From contig VWYX01000662.1 in the NCBI GenBank assembly GCA_013396525.1, positions 62,001-126,000 on the forward strand: DNA of 64,000 nucleotides, in the 5' to 3' direction. Source of the stretch: Chaetorhynchus papuensis (taxonomy: Eukaryota; Chordata; Aves; Passeriformes; Rhipiduridae). Positions 63,197 through 64,000 of this stretch are shown piece by piece. Position numbers and translations under genes: made by a program. The first letter of the stretch is position 1, and the number at the start of each line of letters is the position of its first letter. Under the pieces are notes generated by a model. The model was given only the letters and a program-made list of their open reading frames with translations. It searched no databases and had not been told where the DNA came from.

Positions 63197-64000
63197 ATAG
63201 ACATGAGAGACACTGAATAATCTCTGGTACAAAAAAATGTGAATCTATCAATTGTACTTATCCTTCTCATGAATCAAGAACATGTGGATGTACTTTAGGT
63301 GTTTCATGGAAAAAGTTTAAATTTTAAAGGACCTTTGTGATAGGCTATTACTCTCAGGGACTGCTGCCCTCACAGGACCCAAGAGTATAGGAAGTAACAC
63401 ATCTGAGTCTATATTTGAGGCTGTGAGCCACTCATGACATTCATGCCATGCTAAGTGTTAAGGAAGAACTTATCTATAAAGAGGTTTCTTTTCGTTGTGC
63501 TTCCAAGCATCTTACTCTAAATTGTCTTGGACTGGCAGCTATTAGGATACTGAGCCTGATTGGCTGATATGGTAATAGTGTCTTGTATGATCCACTGAGC
63601 TAGAAGAGAGGATTGTTTTCTGTGGAACTGAGGAAGAAACAGTTGTCAGAAATCTTCCTTTCTGCTGTTTCTTGCTACACCAGCAACTGTCACCTGTTTT
63701 TTATTAAATATCTAAAATTAGTGTTGTATTAATGCTGATACTTTTCATTTTCATCCCAAAGTACATATATCAAGTAAAACCTTAGGCATTTGGAGTTCAG
63801 CCAGTTGTAAAAGAAGGAAGTTTATTTTACTTTTGGAGGCGTAGAAAGGGTTCTTTTTATTTCTGCTCATGTTTGGTTGATTCCTTAGGATTTAGTGTAA
63901 GAGCATAAGAATTTGGTCACACAAGAGTTAAGTGATACCCCAGTACTTTGCCTCTGACAGTGATCAGTAGTAGCTCCCAAGGGTGGGATACCAGAACTGG

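Larger units (their letters stand above)
1..64000 (+). other. PARD3: PARD3 gene, internal segment (10 exons and their introns)
   Basis: The whole window is an internal piece of PARD3, the PAR-3 scaffold that works with PAR-6, aPKC and CDC42 at tight junctions and the apical cortex. Ten exons with canonical GT-AG borders join in compatible phases into about 502 codons with no stop. The encoded order (end of PDZ2, linker, PDZ3, aPKC-binding region with KTRKSKSMDL, basic linker, Lys/Glu-rich stretch) matches vertebrate PARD3 and not its paralogue PARD3B. The initiation codon, N-terminal oligomerisation domain, PDZ1 and first part of PDZ2 lie upstream of position 1. The C-terminal coiled-coil exons lie beyond 64000. 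The gene is known to be very long in vertebrates, which fits the intron sizes seen here. Confidence 0.96.
55399..64000 (+). other. PARD3: Intron (5' part), more than 8.6 kb
   Basis: It starts with donor GTAGGT and continues beyond the window. I searched it for the next PARD3 exon and did not find it. It contains a near-perfect 25-bp palindrome (56499-56523), an inverted repeat at 59775-59796, a motif-rich segment at about 60540-60960 and an antisense CR1 piece (63100-63196). No other gene was supported. Confidence 0.85.

Noticed and set aside
55399..64000. Next PARD3 exon (expected to begin FGKHRKDDK)
   Set aside because: I read through this intron for that sequence and did not find it. It must lie beyond the window.
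1..64000. A separate novel system such as a defence locus, CRISPR array or operon
   Set aside because: The sequence is intron-rich vertebrate DNA within one gene. There are no compact gene clusters, regularly spaced repeats or tRNA/rRNA signatures.

Overview
The window is vertebrate nuclear DNA, almost certainly from a bird. It lies wholly inside one large gene on the + strand, PARD3, which encodes the cell-polarity scaffold PAR-3. Ten coding exons can be read, about 1.5 kb in total. They are spread over 64 kb of AT-rich intron and their phases join without a break. They encode the C-terminal part of PDZ2, a 13-residue linker microexon, all of PDZ3, the aPKC-binding region with the conserved KTRKSKSMDL phosphosite, a serine-rich and basic linker, and the start of the Lys/Glu-rich segment ending GLGDMFR. 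The 5' exons (oligomerisation domain, PDZ1, start of PDZ2) and the 3' exons (coiled-coil C-terminus) lie outside the window.

Layout: partial intron 1-1374; PDZ2 exon 1375-1503; microexon 5382-5420; PDZ3 exons 18203-18391 and 18856-19026; linker exons 28955-29105, 35709-35898, 40709-40860, 41900-41944, 48225-48452 and 55182-55398; then a final intron of more than 8.6 kb running off the end. The bird assignment rests on several CR1 LINE 3' fragments, two with a recognisable ATTCTGTG-type tail, and on two related avian ERVL-type LTRs. One LTR is a solo copy in reverse orientation with a perfect 5-bp target duplication; the other is a shorter, degraded forward copy. An assembly gap of 210 N lies at 20891-21100.

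No second protein-coding gene, tRNA, rRNA or CRISPR array could be supported, and I found no separate new genetic system. The most interesting signals concern RNA processing of PARD3 itself. There is an unassigned 78-nt in-frame open segment with a good branch point, acceptor and donor in the 12.8-kb intron (11706-11783), and a second weaker one at 15303-15392. A tandem donor faces a tandem acceptor just after the aPKC site and could give four small protein variants. Two exons begin AG|GTAAAT, as recursive-splicing exons do. Several introns also contain candidate regulatory elements: a CpG-dense patch with paired GATA sites, clustered homeodomain-type motifs, a cluster of ACGTG cores, and palindromes.

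The exon calls rest on family sequence remembered from human and mouse PARD3 plus splice-site and phase logic. No alignment was run.
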